Positions 47,993 to 57,516 of a stretch of 64,000 nt of DNA are shown piece by piece; position 1 is the stretch's first letter, and each line of letters starts with the position of its first letter. Source of the stretch: Microvirga ossetica (GTDB taxonomy: Bacteria; Pseudomonadota; Alphaproteobacteria; Rhizobiales; Beijerinckiaceae); the NCBI RefSeq assembly GCF_002741015.1, contig NZ_CP016617.1, positions 124,001-188,000 of the forward strand, read 5' to 3'. The notes under the pieces are model-generated. The model searched no databases. It saw only the letters and a program-made list of their open reading frames with translations, and was not told the origin of the DNA. Position numbers and translations under genes: made by a program.

Positions 47993-49336
47993 CTATCCAC
48001 CCCCATGGGATCTCTTAGAAGATTTCAGTAGACTATGTTCTTGGGATGTAACCCCACTTCCGAAGTGCCATTTGTGTATTTTCGGATAATTGTAGTGTGC
48101 CTCAGGCGGCCAAAGTCCTTGACGGGCGGCCGCCAGAAGCATCTCTTCTCGTCGTTTTTTATGAAGTTTTACACGAGGCATATGGTTCTGCACCTCAAGC
48201 TCCAAGGCTCGATAAGCAGATCGCACAGAGTCTATGACCTTATATCGATTTGGATGAGCAAGAATTTCAGTGTAGATGCCCAGTTGCACTTGCACCGCTC
48301 GATCGAGGCTGAAGCGTTGTACAACCACTTCTCTGCCGAACCGCCCGAGTTCTTCTCTTCGATCAGGGTTAGCAAGAAGACTCTCGAGTTGTTCAGCGAG
48401 CCGCGTAGCCCCCGCTGCACCATCAGCGAGTCCATAGAAGCCTTGTTTAAGAAATAGGTTGAGTGTCTCGGGATTGAAAATAGCTGAGAATGCCTCTTCG
48501 CCCTGAACAATCAGGGGCCGGCCGATCGCAAGGGCGCGGAGCGCAGAACTACCCATGCCAATTACAATATCTGCTGCTGCGTAGGCTGCCCGTGGGTCGA
48601 GTGTAGGGCCAGGGAGGGCGACGACCTCACGTTCCCATCTTACATTGACGGCTCTTGCGCGTTCCAAAAGCGAGTCAAAGGCGGAGCCCCCGCCAACAAG
48701 CACGAGCTTGATCGGATACTGGCCGGCAAGCAGGTCTGCCGCATCTATAGCCCGTACAAGCGAATCGAGCTTTAGATCTGGCGCAAAGCGTGAAACCCCA
48801 ACGATCAGAAGATCATGCTCCGAGACACCATGAGTTCGGCGAAAGTCAGAACCGTCGATCCCTGGATGATCACTGTCTACATTGATTGGAGGCTCGAGCA
48901 CCCAGACATTGCTGTGTTGTACCTCCCGGGCCTCTCTTCCTAATTCCTCTGTTCCCATAATTAGTGGCACCGCAGCGGGAACATACGGCATCACTGACAT
49001 GCTCAACACAGTACACAACAATGGAACGCCTAGAAAAAGTCCCGCCCCAAAATACGCATCAAGGCACCCCGGCCATTCGTATGTATGAATCAAATCAATT
49101 TGCCTTCTCCGTGTAATTTCGGCCAACTGAATGATTCGTGAGGGTGCCGGCCTGTACTTAAGTGGATGTGCAGGCAGAAACTCCAAATTTCGGTCCTTGA
49201 TATATTCGACGAGAGGGCCTGTCCTGCCATATATGAGGACCTCGTGGCCGGCATCAGCAATGCCGGCGGCCAAGTCGATGGCATTTATTTGGCTACCCCC
49301 GATTGTGAGTTCGTGCGGATAGACGAGAATACGCAA
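47993..49336 (-). CDS. GT4-type glycosyltransferase
   Basis: 447 aa, GT-B fold. N-terminal PHELTIGGSQINAIDLAAGI and HTYEWPGCLDA, then the C-terminal donor domain with VGVSRFAPDLKLDSLVRAID, KLVLVGGGSAFDSL, PDRREELGRFGREVVVQRFS. The GGSQ...N loop and the donor domain resemble family-4 retaining transferases. No membrane segment. It shares strand and lower GC with the transferase at 49741 but is 400 bp away. Sugar and acceptor unknown; polysaccharide assembly is the likely setting. Confidence 0.85.
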   Translation of the reverse strand: MRILVYPHELTIGGSQINAIDLAAGIADAGHEVLIYGRTGPLVEYIKDRNLEFLPAHPLKYRPAPSRIIQLAEITRRRQIDLIHTYEWPGCLDAYFGAGLFLGVPLLCTVLSMSVMPYVPAAVPLIMGTEELGREAREVQHSNVWVLEPPINVDSDHPGIDGSDFRRTHGVSEHDLLIVGVSRFAPDLKLDSLVRAIDAADLLAGQYPIKLVLVGGGSAFDSLLERARAVNVRWEREVVALPGPTLDPRAAYAAADIVIGMGSSALRALAIGRPLIVQGEEAFSAIFNPETLNLFLKQGFYGLADGAAGATRLAEQLESLLANPDRREELGRFGREVVVQRFSLDRAVQVQLGIYTEILAHPNRYKVIDSVRSAYRALELEVQNHMPRVKLHKKRREEMLLAAARQGLWPPEAHYNYPKIHKWHFGSGVTSQEHSLLKSSKRSHGGG

Positions 49337-49740
49337 GGCCCGTTCTCCTTATCCCGATGTGTACAAATGGTGTGAAAGCATGGTCAACAGGCGCTATAAT
49401 CGAGCGTGGCGGTGGTTACTCTTCAACTAAGTTTCTATAATGCTAGCTCGAATATCGCCGAACCGTTTTCTACAGCCTGTGAACAAGATCATAGCAGCGG
49501 GTGATTGAACTTTTCAGGCCCACGGGGCACTGTTAACCACCTATACCTCTTTCCGCTCCAGCATGAGCGCTACCGCGAAATGGATCACTGTCATGTAATT
49601 GGAAAAGATCCTCGATGAGTCTGCGCCGCTTGATTTCGCTGTCGAACCCAAGATACGGTGCGGCTGTTCGTCATTGTCTTGTCGGCGCTGATCGTCCAGC
49701 TGTTCCCGAGTGTCGACAGCGGAACAAGACTTGTGCTGGC
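49337..49740. other. Intergenic between the two glycosyltransferases
   Basis: 404 bp, AT-rich, no convincing ORF. Should contain the promoter for the minus-strand gene ending at 47993. Confidence 0.4.
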
Positions 49741-51009
49741 TCAGGCACTCGGGCTGGACCCAAATATAGACTGTTGCAATGTAGGCGCTGTTATAGAACC
49801 TAGTGCTTGAGGGGTAGCTTCATTTTGTACGGCACTGTCAAGACCTAAAACACTGGCGAAGTGCTCCGCCCGTGCAATCCAGCTGTGCTTTCGTGCAAAC
49901 GTTTGCCGCCGATGTAACAGCTGAGGCGTACGGGACTGCGCCAGAGTTCGTTCAACGGCGTCAGCAAAGCTGCGAGGATCCCGAGCTGTGGCGATAAGGT
50001 CAGTACTGAGCCAGCGGGCTGCGGAAAGATCAGTGGACACGGCCCCTCGTCCAGCTGCCAGATACTCCAGCGTTTTCAACGGAAAGCTGGCTTGGTTGAA
50101 TTCAGTTTCTGAATACGGAGTCAGCCCAACATCGATAACACGAAGATAACTCGGCATAAGCTCAAACGGCTTTCGGCCCACGTAGCGCACGTTCTTCCGT
50201 CTGAGTAGCTGGCTGAGATCAAATGACGATTGGACAGAGCCGACTAATAGCAAGGACAGACCCCGGTCAGCCACTGCTTCGAGAAGGCTAAGGTCGATGC
50301 GCTGCGATATATGTCCAAAGACCCCAGCTATTGGGCCAGGCAGGTTCACGTCATCAGGCCATGGCGCCATATCAACATTTGCGAACCGCTCAGTGTCGCA
50401 TCCATTGGGAATAAGAATCGGTTCATGGCCAAGCGCTTGCCAATGTTTAGAGAGATGCTCCGTGACCACGACGACGCGGTCTGCTCGTGCGGCTTGTTTG
50501 TGTTCTTCCTTCAATAGATATTTGCGGTCGAGGCCCATCAAGCCGGCTCCAGCGACGAAGTTGTCGGCGGCATACATGATTCGCTGCTCTGCTTCGACAG
50601 CATCGAAAAGGTTGGTGTGATTTGCCACGACAAAGGCGAACGCACGCCTGACACCAAGTGCCCGCACCGCATTAGCTATTGCCCAGCGGGTGAAACTTGC
50701 CTGAATGTGCCGTATTATGGGCCGGGATCCTGCAGGCGGTCCGCTTGGCGTGAGAACAGCGATGCGGGGCTGGACGATACGTAAGCCCGTGGACCAACTA
50801 ATACCAGCACGGTGTGCGGCAATCGGTGATAATGGTGGATCGACAAAAAGAATGGGTGCCCATCGCGATAGGCGAGTAGCGATATGTTTAGCAGCATACC
50901 AGCCCCTGTCCCATGCAGTACCGCCGCAGATCACGACGAGCCCCTCCCACTCTCCATGCTGAGATGCTCGGGAATTTATCATGGATGGTGTCCCTCCAAG
51001 GAGCAGCAT
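49741..51009 (-). CDS. Glycosyltransferase (GT4/TuaH-like)
   Basis: 422 aa. GLVVICGGTAWDRGWYAAKH, ILFVDPPLSPI, MYAADNFVAGAG, VVVVTEHLSKHWQALGHEP, IPNGCDTERFANV, GVFGHISQRIDLSLL, PLKTLEYLAAGRGAVSTDLS. The NGCDxxxF and KxLEYLAAGR motifs mark the donor-binding half of GT-B glycosyltransferases related to TuaH. The start may be the internal MINSRASQHGEWE. Likely a partner of the transferase at 47993 in exopolysaccharide or glycan synthesis. Confidence 0.85.
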   Translation of the reverse strand: MLLLGGTPSMINSRASQHGEWEGLVVICGGTAWDRGWYAAKHIATRLSRWAPILFVDPPLSPIAAHRAGISWSTGLRIVQPRIAVLTPSGPPAGSRPIIRHIQASFTRWAIANAVRALGVRRAFAFVVANHTNLFDAVEAEQRIMYAADNFVAGAGLMGLDRKYLLKEEHKQAARADRVVVVTEHLSKHWQALGHEPILIPNGCDTERFANVDMAPWPDDVNLPGPIAGVFGHISQRIDLSLLEAVADRGLSLLLVGSVQSSFDLSQLLRRKNVRYVGRKPFELMPSYLRVIDVGLTPYSETEFNQASFPLKTLEYLAAGRGAVSTDLSAARWLSTDLIATARDPRSFADAVERTLAQSRTPQLLHRRQTFARKHSWIARAEHFASVLGLDSAVQNEATPQALGSITAPTLQQSIFGSSPSA

Positions 51010-51448
51010 AGTTCCTGTCCTTCAGCTTCAAGACAGATGTTATGGATAAAGGCAGTTTCTCTTATTTCCTTTGGCTTTCAGTGCCTCACCTGAAACACAC
51101 TATTTTAAGCCTGGCCATCAAACCGGATGCTTCACCATAATCTATCAAATGCTGGCTGGGATGACACTACATTGGCGTCAACGAGATTGAAACCGACGCA
51201 AGGCCAAAAACCATGAGAAAATCTATGATATTGTTGAGCCCTGTTGGTTTTCTCCATAAAACTTTAGGGATGCCAAGCGTCCTGAAACCGTTGCGAAGGA
51301 AAAAAATACATCCCTTGCGGCCAGATTAGGTATTAATATCGTATCCCCACAGTAGCTTGGAGCTAGATTTCTAGACACAGCAAAAAGATCATAATCAACG
51401 TGCATTTGGGCTACCCCCATCTTTACACCTAGTCCTTTGCCACAGGGG
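51010..51448. other. AT-rich intergenic region
   Basis: About 440 bp. A 65-codon minus-strand frame (51223-51420) has no recognisable similarity. Probably promoter and decayed DNA upstream of the glycosyltransferase. Confidence 0.35.
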
Positions 51449-51535
51449 TTATGCCGGGTAGAGCCGCCGCAGTTTGGAGCGAGCCTGGGCGGTGGTGAAG
51501 TGCCAGTGCGCCTTGGCTCTGGCCCCGTTGCGTTG
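51449..51535 (-). pseudogene. IS630-type transposase C-terminus, cut by IS3
   Basis: The minus strand reads QRNGARAKAHWHFTTAQARS-KLRRLYPA-stop, the HWxFTTxxARxKLxxLYP end of one IS630 branch. The IS3 right end sits directly upstream. Confidence 0.65.
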
Positions 51536-51572
51536 TGGATTTGCTTCGCTTAAGTGGAGAGCGGTTTGTTAG

Positions 51573-52427
51573 CTATCCGGCCAGCCTTTCGAACTGAACC
51601 GGACTGACATAATCGAGTGTCGAATGACGCCGGACGGGATTGTAAAACCCATCGATGTAACGACCAATCGCCTTCTTGGCCTCGGCCCTCGTCTGGAAGA
51701 CGGTGCGCCAGACCAGTTCGGATTTCAAGGTCTTGAAGAAGGTCTCGACCACGGCATTGTCGAAACAATTGCCTGTCCCGGACATGGAGATCCGGATGCC
51801 GTGCTTCCGCAACTCGGCCTGATAGGCTGTCGAGCAATATTGACTGCCGCGGTCCGCGTGATGGGTCAGCCCCTCACCAGGTCTTCGGATCGCCAGAGCC
51901 TTGCGCAGCGCCTCCAGCGCCAGCTCCGTGTGGAGGCTGTCACTGACCGCCCAGCCGACCACCCGCCGGGCGAAGAGATCGAGAATCACAGCCAGGGAGA
52001 GCCAGCCCTCGTTCGTCCACAGATAGGAGATATCCGCGGCCCACTTCTGGTTCGGGCGCTCGGCCGAGAAGTCCTGCTCGAGCAGGTTGGGCGCGATCGG
52101 AAAGGCATGATGACTGTCGGTGGTGCGTTTGAAGCGGCGCTTCTGCCGGGCCTTGAGGCCGTTCTCGCGCATCAACCGAGCCGTCCGGCGTCCCACCGTT
52201 AGGCCCTCGTCCTGCAACTCACGAGTCATGCGCGGGCTGCCATAGGTCTCATGCGAGAGGGTGAAGGCCGAGCGAATGTGGGCCAGAAGCACCAGATCCT
52301 CGCGCTGGCGCGGGCTGGCTGGACGCGAGCGCCAGGCGAAGTAGCCGCTTTGGCTGACACCGAGAGTCTGGCACAGGCGCGTGACGGGGAAGCTCTCTTT
52401 CGCCACATCGATGAACTGAAACTTCAT
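51573..52427 (-). CDS. IS3-family OrfB (integrase core)
   Basis: 284 aa, nearly identical to 37700-38557 apart from its first ~20 residues (MKFQFIDVAKESFPVTRLCQ). DDE residues present (WAADISYLW, HHADRGSQY, NAVVETFFKTL). Confidence 0.92.
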   Translation of the reverse strand: MKFQFIDVAKESFPVTRLCQTLGVSQSGYFAWRSRPASPRQREDLVLLAHIRSAFTLSHETYGSPRMTRELQDEGLTVGRRTARLMRENGLKARQKRRFKRTTDSHHAFPIAPNLLEQDFSAERPNQKWAADISYLWTNEGWLSLAVILDLFARRVVGWAVSDSLHTELALEALRKALAIRRPGEGLTHHADRGSQYCSTAYQAELRKHGIRISMSGTGNCFDNAVVETFFKTLKSELVWRTVFQTRAEAKKAIGRYIDGFYNPVRRHSTLDYVSPVQFERLAG

Positions 52428-52714
52428 CGACTTCCCTCCTTGGCGAAAAAAGCCGTAGCCTTCTTCAGGATCTCCCGCTCCTGGCGCAGGATCTCGTTCT
52501 CGCGCCGCAGCCGCTTCAGCTCGACCGCCATGTCCTCCTGGCGTTCTTCCGGCGGATCGTCGATCTCACGCTCGCGGCGGCGATCGAGCCAGTGGCGCAG
52601 GGTCGACAGGCCGACGCCGAGATCAGCGGCAATCGCCCGTCGGCTGCGGCCACTGGTCAAGGCGAGCCGTACAGCCTCATCCTGAAACTCTTTCGTAAAG
52701 CGTGTCTGGGGCAT
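52424..52714 (-). CDS. IS3-family OrfA
   Basis: 96 aa; helix-turn-helix RRAIAADLGVGLSTLRHWLD and coiled coil ELKRLRRENEILRQEREILK. Overlaps orfB by ATGA. The centre differs from copy 1, so the two IS3 copies are related but not recent duplicates. Confidence 0.9.
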   Translation of the reverse strand: MPQTRFTKEFQDEAVRLALTSGRSRRAIAADLGVGLSTLRHWLDRRREREIDDPPEERQEDMAVELKRLRRENEILRQEREILKKATAFFAKEGSR

Positions 52715-52765
52715 GGAGATCCTCCTGCTTCATGAGAGGCTCTCCATCTTTTCGGAGCAAGTCCA

Positions 52766-53115
52766 CTCCGGTCGATGCCGAGGCCGTGGCGGCCTTCTTC
52801 AAGGCCCTCGCTCCTGCCGAGCTGGATGCCTTCACGCGAGCGGTGGCGCTCCGGCGCGAGGCGGACGATGCAGCGCTGAAGGCTCAGGCGCAGCAGGTCG
52901 AGCGGCTGCGCTACCTGGCGGCGCTGGCCGAACGGCAGTTCGATCAGGTCGATCCGGACAACCGTCTCGTCGCCGCCGAACTCGAGCGGCGCTGGGAGGA
53001 GACGTTGCGCGATCTGCGCCAGGCCGAAGCCGCGCTCGCCGACGCTGCGCCGGAAGCCGGCCGCGTCGTCCCGTTCGGCGTCGGCCCCGATCTCCACGCC
53101 GCCTTTACCGAGCCG
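52766..53115 (+). pseudogene. LSR-1-like recombinase, middle fragment (copy D)
   Basis: Reads VDAEAVAAFFKALAPAELDA, QAQQVERLRYLAALAERQFD, RLVAAELERRWEETLRDLRQ, VPFGVGPDLHAAFTE. Matches about residues 372-490 of LSR-1 with scattered differences. Cut by IS3 on the left and another IS3 relic on the right. Confidence 0.85.
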
Positions 53116-53415
53116 GGCCTTGAGCCGCTCGGTCTCCAGCGCCTCGCTAGCGGCCGGGCGGGCGGCAAGGCTGGCCTCGCCGGCCGCCAGGAAGGCGTCG
53201 CGCCAGCCGCTGAGGGTTGCGGCCGTCACGCCCAGCGAGCGCGAGACCGTGTCCAGATCCTCACCGCGCAGCAGGCGCAGAACCGCCTCGCGTTTGCGCT
53301 GCCGCGACATGCGCCCGCCACGGCCCAGACCGGCCGCATCCTTCATCATCTCTGTCATCGTCATCACCCTTCTGCGGATCCCGTCCGCTTACAGGGTGTC
53401 TCAGGAAACTGTAGG
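53116..53415 (-). mobile_element. Remnant of a different IS3-family element
   Basis: The minus strand encodes an OrfA start (MTEMMKDAAGLGRGGRMSRQ, VSRSLGVTAATLSGWRDAFL, AARPAASEALETERLKARLG), about 85 residues. Upstream lies the terminus TTTCCTGAGACACCCTGTAAGCGG (around 53388-53411, reversed). The rest is deleted. It is inserted in the copy D recombinase. Confidence 0.75.
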
Positions 53416-53550
53416 GCAGAGGAGTCTCTATCTGTTCCCGGACCGCCCCACGACCTTGCGCGCGTTCCAAAAGCTCAAAGCCGGCAAGTTGGACCGCCTC
53501 TCTCCCGTCACTCGGTTGGCTTGTTGAGGAGGGCAGTAAGATGCGTGATC
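53416..53550 (+). pseudogene. LSR-1 copy D, 3' end
   Basis: Reads SLYLFPDRPTTLRAFQKLKA-GKLDRLSPVTRLAC-stop, then GAGGGCAGTAAGATGCGTGATC, the LSR-1 right end with single-base differences from copies A-C. Confidence 0.85.
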
Positions 53551-53638
53551 GAACAAGCTCACGGATCAACCCTGGACGATCATGTCCATCGGTTTGCGCG
53601 ATTGGGTCAATGCATGAGGATTAGCGCCGATTGGTATT
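53551..53638 (+). pseudogene. IS630 transposase tail beside LSR-1 copy D
   Basis: From the GA at 53551: NKLTDQPWTIMSIGLRDWVN-A-stop (53617), then the IS630 end GCGCCGATTGGTATTA. Same insertion codon as copies A and C, in a diverged IS630. Confidence 0.83.
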
Positions 53639-53955
53639 AGGCAGAATTTGTCATTTGTGATCAGACCATCTCAACTGGATTGCGGTCCACGTAACCCAGC
53701 CCGGGCGAGCCCCCATGGCCCAGATGCGCTCACGAAAGCTCTGAGCCGCTTCCTCTGCACAGGGATTATGACGCTTTGGGGGGCGGACCCTTTGGAGCGG
53801 TGTTGGGATAGACGCGACCCATCTTTGCCCAGGCTTGCTCGGTGGTGAGGTGGCTCGATCCGGCTGATCGCCGCAACCGCCACCCGAACGTGTGTCCCTT
53901 TAGCACGGGAATTGGGAGTGGCGAACTGGGAGAGTTGGAGTAACGAACGGCTAGC
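53639..53955. other. No clear gene; element-edge sequence
   Basis: About 315 bp. Starts with AATTTGTCATTTGTGA (53645-53660), also at 3401-3416. A minus-strand frame with RVYPNTAPKGPPPK near 53780 may be a transposase tail, but I do not recognise the family. Confidence 0.35.
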
Positions 53956-55401
53956 TCACCGCTCTCGAATGCTCTCATCAAGGCCACGCAGGAGAGGATA
54001 AAGGAAGTATGAGATGACGGTCCTGCGACCAACTTGAATTTCCGCCTGAACTGCCATGCCGGGAAGTAAGCGGAAACTATCTGGCAGGTTACGGAGATTG
54101 GTGTCGTCAAGGCTCAGTCGAGCCCGGTAGAAAAGCCGATCACTGGACTGAGCGCCGCTCTGTCTCGTGTCAGACGGGAATGAATCCTGACTGATTGTTC
54201 TGACCAAGCCAGATACGGTTCCGTGCTTCTGGAACGGAAATGCATCGAGCTTGATTCGAGCTGTATAATTCGGGCTGATATGGCCGATATCCTTAGGCTC
54301 GATAAAGACCTCCGCTTCCATTGGCACGTTAAGAGGGACAAGGGTGAACAGCGGTTCTGCTTGACGGACAACAGAACCGACGGACCTTTGGGCGACCTCG
54401 AGCACAATAGCATTGGCTGGCGCAATCAAGGTGACGTGGCGCCGGCGTAATTCGGCTTTCTTAAGTTCCTCCGCGGCCTCATTTTGTCTCTCACGTGCTG
54501 AAACTAGAGATTCTAGAGTCGTCCGCCGAAAATCCTCCAGGAATTCTTGGCGCTGCAGGTGTGCTTTTTCTAGCTCGTGCTTTGCTTCGATCTGGGAGCC
54601 CTGCAAGCGGGTAATCGCCCCCTCAATGTCTAGACGTGCATCGCGCGTCTGTAACAGGTTGAGCTTCGAGCCAGTTTGATGAGCGAGAAGTGTTGCGCGC
54701 ATGGCTTCAACTTCCTTGATACCCAGAAGCCTGTCGCGGGTGATTTCCTCTTCCTCACGGCTCTTTTGAATGCTTGCTTCCGCTCGAGATATCTCCTCAG
54801 TGAGATTCCGCACTCGGCTGTCGCGAAATGCCTTCCGTTGCGCCGCCAGTTCGGCTTCGACTACCTGCCGCGGATTAGATAGGTCCGTAGGCACATAGAT
54901 GCGGTCCGAGAGTTCCGCCTCAAGCCGGTTAACCATAGCGTCAGCGGTCTCGAGCTTCACTTTCAGCTGATGAACGTCGGCTTCTGTAAATGTTGGGTCG
55001 AGTACGGCTAGCGTCTGTCCTGCGGTGACGGACTGGCCGACGGTGACAGTGATGCTTTGTATAACGGAACTCTCAAGCGGCTGAACAACAATATTGGGTT
55101 GGGTCGTTATCAGTTTACCTCGGGAGACTGCGACCTCATCGATCTCTGTCAGACAGGCCCATGCGATGCCTGCGCTAATCAGCAGCATAATCAAATAGAG
55201 GGTCAGTCTCGCCACCCGAGGTGGCGCGCGTTCCTCGACCTCGATAGCGTCCGGTTGGAACTCCGAGATGAATGCGGGCCGCTTCCGGAGGGAAAGCTGC
55301 ACGATCTGGGCTCTCGGCTGACTATCACTAGGCTGGTGGCGAGACGTAGTCATGCAGCATGTCTCGTTTGCTGGTTCCAAAGGTGACGGTAGGTTGTGCA
55401 C
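53956..55401 (-). CDS. HlyD-family periplasmic adaptor of a type I secretion system
   Basis: 481 aa (an internal start at residue 17, MTTSRHQPSD, would avoid most of the overlap with the ABC gene). Cytoplasmic N-terminus, one membrane helix (LTLYLIMLLISAGIAWACL, about 67-85), lipoyl half-motif (VVQPLESSVIQSITVTVGQS), a long coiled coil (about 150-330), second lipoyl half (LIAPANAIVLEVAQRSVGSV), beta-barrel, C-terminal end PLLRGLDESIRER. It links the ABC exporter to an outer-membrane TolC-type channel, which is not in view. Last gene of the cluster. Confidence 0.93.
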   Translation of the reverse strand: MHNLPSPLEPANETCCMTTSRHQPSDSQPRAQIVQLSLRKRPAFISEFQPDAIEVEERAPPRVARLTLYLIMLLISAGIAWACLTEIDEVAVSRGKLITTQPNIVVQPLESSVIQSITVTVGQSVTAGQTLAVLDPTFTEADVHQLKVKLETADAMVNRLEAELSDRIYVPTDLSNPRQVVEAELAAQRKAFRDSRVRNLTEEISRAEASIQKSREEEEITRDRLLGIKEVEAMRATLLAHQTGSKLNLLQTRDARLDIEGAITRLQGSQIEAKHELEKAHLQRQEFLEDFRRTTLESLVSARERQNEAAEELKKAELRRRHVTLIAPANAIVLEVAQRSVGSVVRQAEPLFTLVPLNVPMEAEVFIEPKDIGHISPNYTARIKLDAFPFQKHGTVSGLVRTISQDSFPSDTRQSGAQSSDRLFYRARLSLDDTNLRNLPDSFRLLPGMAVQAEIQVGRRTVISYFLYPLLRGLDESIRER

Positions 55402-57497
55402 GAGGTCAGAAGCTGGTCATGCTGACCCATCGCGACTATATGTCCCCGATCGAAGACCAAAATAGTGTTGGCATCCACCAGCGTTGAGAGCCGATGGGAT
55501 ACGATCAGCACGGTCCTCCCCTCCGCAATTTTGCGTAGGTTCTGACGGATGATCATCTCGCTGTCTGGGTCGAGAGCACTGGTCGCCTCGTCGAGTATCA
55601 GCAGCCGTGGGTCGCTGATCAGGGCGCGGGCGATGGCCAGGCGCTGCTTCTGCCCGCCCGACAGATTTTCCGCGTTCTCCTCGAGCAATGTATCGAAACC
55701 CCTCGGAAGCCGCTCAATGAATTCATCCGCCCCAGCAGCTCTTGCTGCCCATGCAATCTCTTCGAAGGTTGCAGTCGGCTTCGCGGCGGCGATGTTCTCC
55801 CTAATCGTGCCACGAAAGAGGAAGTTGTCCTGTAGCACCACGCCGATAGATTTACGTAGGTGCACAAGATCGATTTCACGAATGTCGTAGCCATCAATCC
55901 GCACCAGGCCTTCCTGCACTGAATAAAGCCGCTGGATTAGGCGCGTAATTGTCGTCTTGCCGGACCCGCTGCGGCCCACGATCCCAACGATGCTACCTGG
56001 CGCCACTGTGAACGAAACGCCGTCGAGCGCAGGTGATCTTTCGGATTGATACGAGAAAGATACATCCTCGAACTCGATCGCTCCGGAAATTGGAGGACAG
56101 AGGCCCCGCTGTATGCCGTCGACCTCTGGCGCGCGGTTCATCACCTCGCCGAGCATGCGAACGGACAGGGAGATCTCTTGGTACTCATGTGCCATGGTCA
56201 AAATCTGGACCAAAGGTCCTGACACACGGCCAGCCAACATGTTGAAGGCCACGAGTGCACCAACCGTCAGCTCCTGGTTGAAGACATCAACCGCACCAAT
56301 CCCGATGATGGCAACGCTCATAAGCTTTTCAAGTAGGCCGGTCACACTCTGGGCTGCGGCCGAAATCTTGTCGACGCTGTATTTCGTCGTAACGACCTGG
56401 GCGGATGAATTATCCCAGGTGCGTCGGTGAATCGGTTCCATGGCGAGCGATTTGATGGTGCGCATTCCGTGCATGGCCTCCACGAGGATGGCCTGCCGTT
56501 CTCCCTCGGCCTCATAAAGGGCTTGAAGGCGGCGGCGGAAGGGGCCAACGAGAAGTCCGATCATCAATGCGACACAGGCTGTGAAGGCGAGGACAACTAG
56601 AGTCAGCTTTACACTGTAGAGGAGCAGAACAGGGATGAAGACCACAAGAGAAAGCCCGTCCAGCATTGTGGTGAACAAGCGACCGGTTAGGAACTCGCGA
56701 ATACGGCTGGCCTGTTGCATGTGCTGCACCAGAACGCCGGTCGGCACCTGTTCGAAATAAGCCAGCGGCAGATTTAGGAGATGCGCGAAGGTGCGGACAG
56801 CCACACGAACGTCAATCCGATTACTCGCATAAAGCAGGAGATAGCGCCTTAAGAATGTAAAGACCGCGTCAAAAACGAGCGCAATCGTCACGCCACCGGC
56901 CAGTACATAGAGTGTCGCATAGGCTTCATGCACAAGCACTTTGTCGATGACAAGCTGCGAAAAGATTGGCACCGCCAAGCCCAACCCGTATAGGACCAGA
57001 GCTGCTAGCAGAACATCGAACAGAATGCGGCGCTGACGCAAGAGCTCAGGTACGAACCAGAGGAAGCCAAAGGGGCGGTTGAGATCTCGACGAGGGCTTC
57101 GGTCGGGTTTGACGAGGACGACCTCGCCTTTCCAGGCCTCGCAGAAATTAGCCTCGGTGAGAGAGATCGGCTCTGGCAGGGCTGCGATCGGGTCCAAAAT
57201 CAACACCGTGTCCTGGTCGCCAGCCCTTTCCAAACCCAGGACGACGATCCAGTTACCGTTGTGCAGCCGGGCAAGAGCTGGGAAGGCTCCATCCAGGTTC
57301 AACAGCGCCTTCCAATCGATGGAGACTCTGCGGGCTCTGAGCCCTGACTCACGGGCCATGCGCAGCAGAAGCTGAGTCGAGATCGGCACCTCACCGAGGG
57401 CATAGGTATGGGCGAGGTATTCGGCCGACAGATCGGTGCCGTGGTGGCGTGCAAGGGCGACGAGACAATGTAGACCTGTGGGAATGTGTACAGTCAA
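55350..57497 (-). CDS. Type I secretion ABC exporter (HlyB-like, peptidase-like N-terminus)
   Basis: An upstream ATG at 57656 would give 768 aa but overlaps the preceding gene by 140 bp. I prefer TTG at 57497 (LTVHIPTGLHCLVALARHHG), with GGAG at 57510-57513, right after the preceding stop. The N-terminal C39-like domain lacks the catalytic cysteine motif, so it should dock substrate and not cleave it. Then six membrane helices, then the ATPase: Walker A GRSGSGKTT, signature LSGGQKQR, Walker B LLILDEATSALD, SHR switch. Exports unfolded substrate in one step. Confidence 0.9.
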   Translation of the reverse strand: MTVHIPTGLHCLVALARHHGTDLSAEYLAHTYALGEVPISTQLLLRMARESGLRARRVSIDWKALLNLDGAFPALARLHNGNWIVVLGLERAGDQDTVLILDPIAALPEPISLTEANFCEAWKGEVVLVKPDRSPRRDLNRPFGFLWFVPELLRQRRILFDVLLAALVLYGLGLAVPIFSQLVIDKVLVHEAYATLYVLAGGVTIALVFDAVFTFLRRYLLLYASNRIDVRVAVRTFAHLLNLPLAYFEQVPTGVLVQHMQQASRIREFLTGRLFTTMLDGLSLVVFIPVLLLYSVKLTLVVLAFTACVALMIGLLVGPFRRRLQALYEAEGERQAILVEAMHGMRTIKSLAMEPIHRRTWDNSSAQVVTTKYSVDKISAAAQSVTGLLEKLMSVAIIGIGAVDVFNQELTVGALVAFNMLAGRVSGPLVQILTMAHEYQEISLSVRMLGEVMNRAPEVDGIQRGLCPPISGAIEFEDVSFSYQSERSPALDGVSFTVAPGSIVGIVGRSGSGKTTITRLIQRLYSVQEGLVRIDGYDIREIDLVHLRKSIGVVLQDNFLFRGTIRENIAAAKPTATFEEIAWAARAAGADEFIERLPRGFDTLLEENAENLSGGQKQRLAIARALISDPRLLILDEATSALDPDSEMIIRQNLRKIAEGRTVLIVSHRLSTLVDANTILVFDRGHIVAMGQHDQLLTSCTTYRHLWNQQTRHAA

Positions 57498-57516
57498 CGC
57501 CGTTCGCTGCTCCGGT

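Larger units (their letters stand above)
51536..52765 (-). mobile_element. IS3-family element copy 2, 1,230 bp
   Basis: Same terminal repeats and length as 37365-38594, opposite orientation. The flanks are an IS630 tail (left) and an LSR-1 fragment (right) with no visible target duplication, so this too marks a rearranged junction. Confidence 0.83.

Noticed and set aside
51223..51420. 65-codon minus-strand frame
   Set aside because: No motif, no ribosome site of note, AT-rich intergenic setting.
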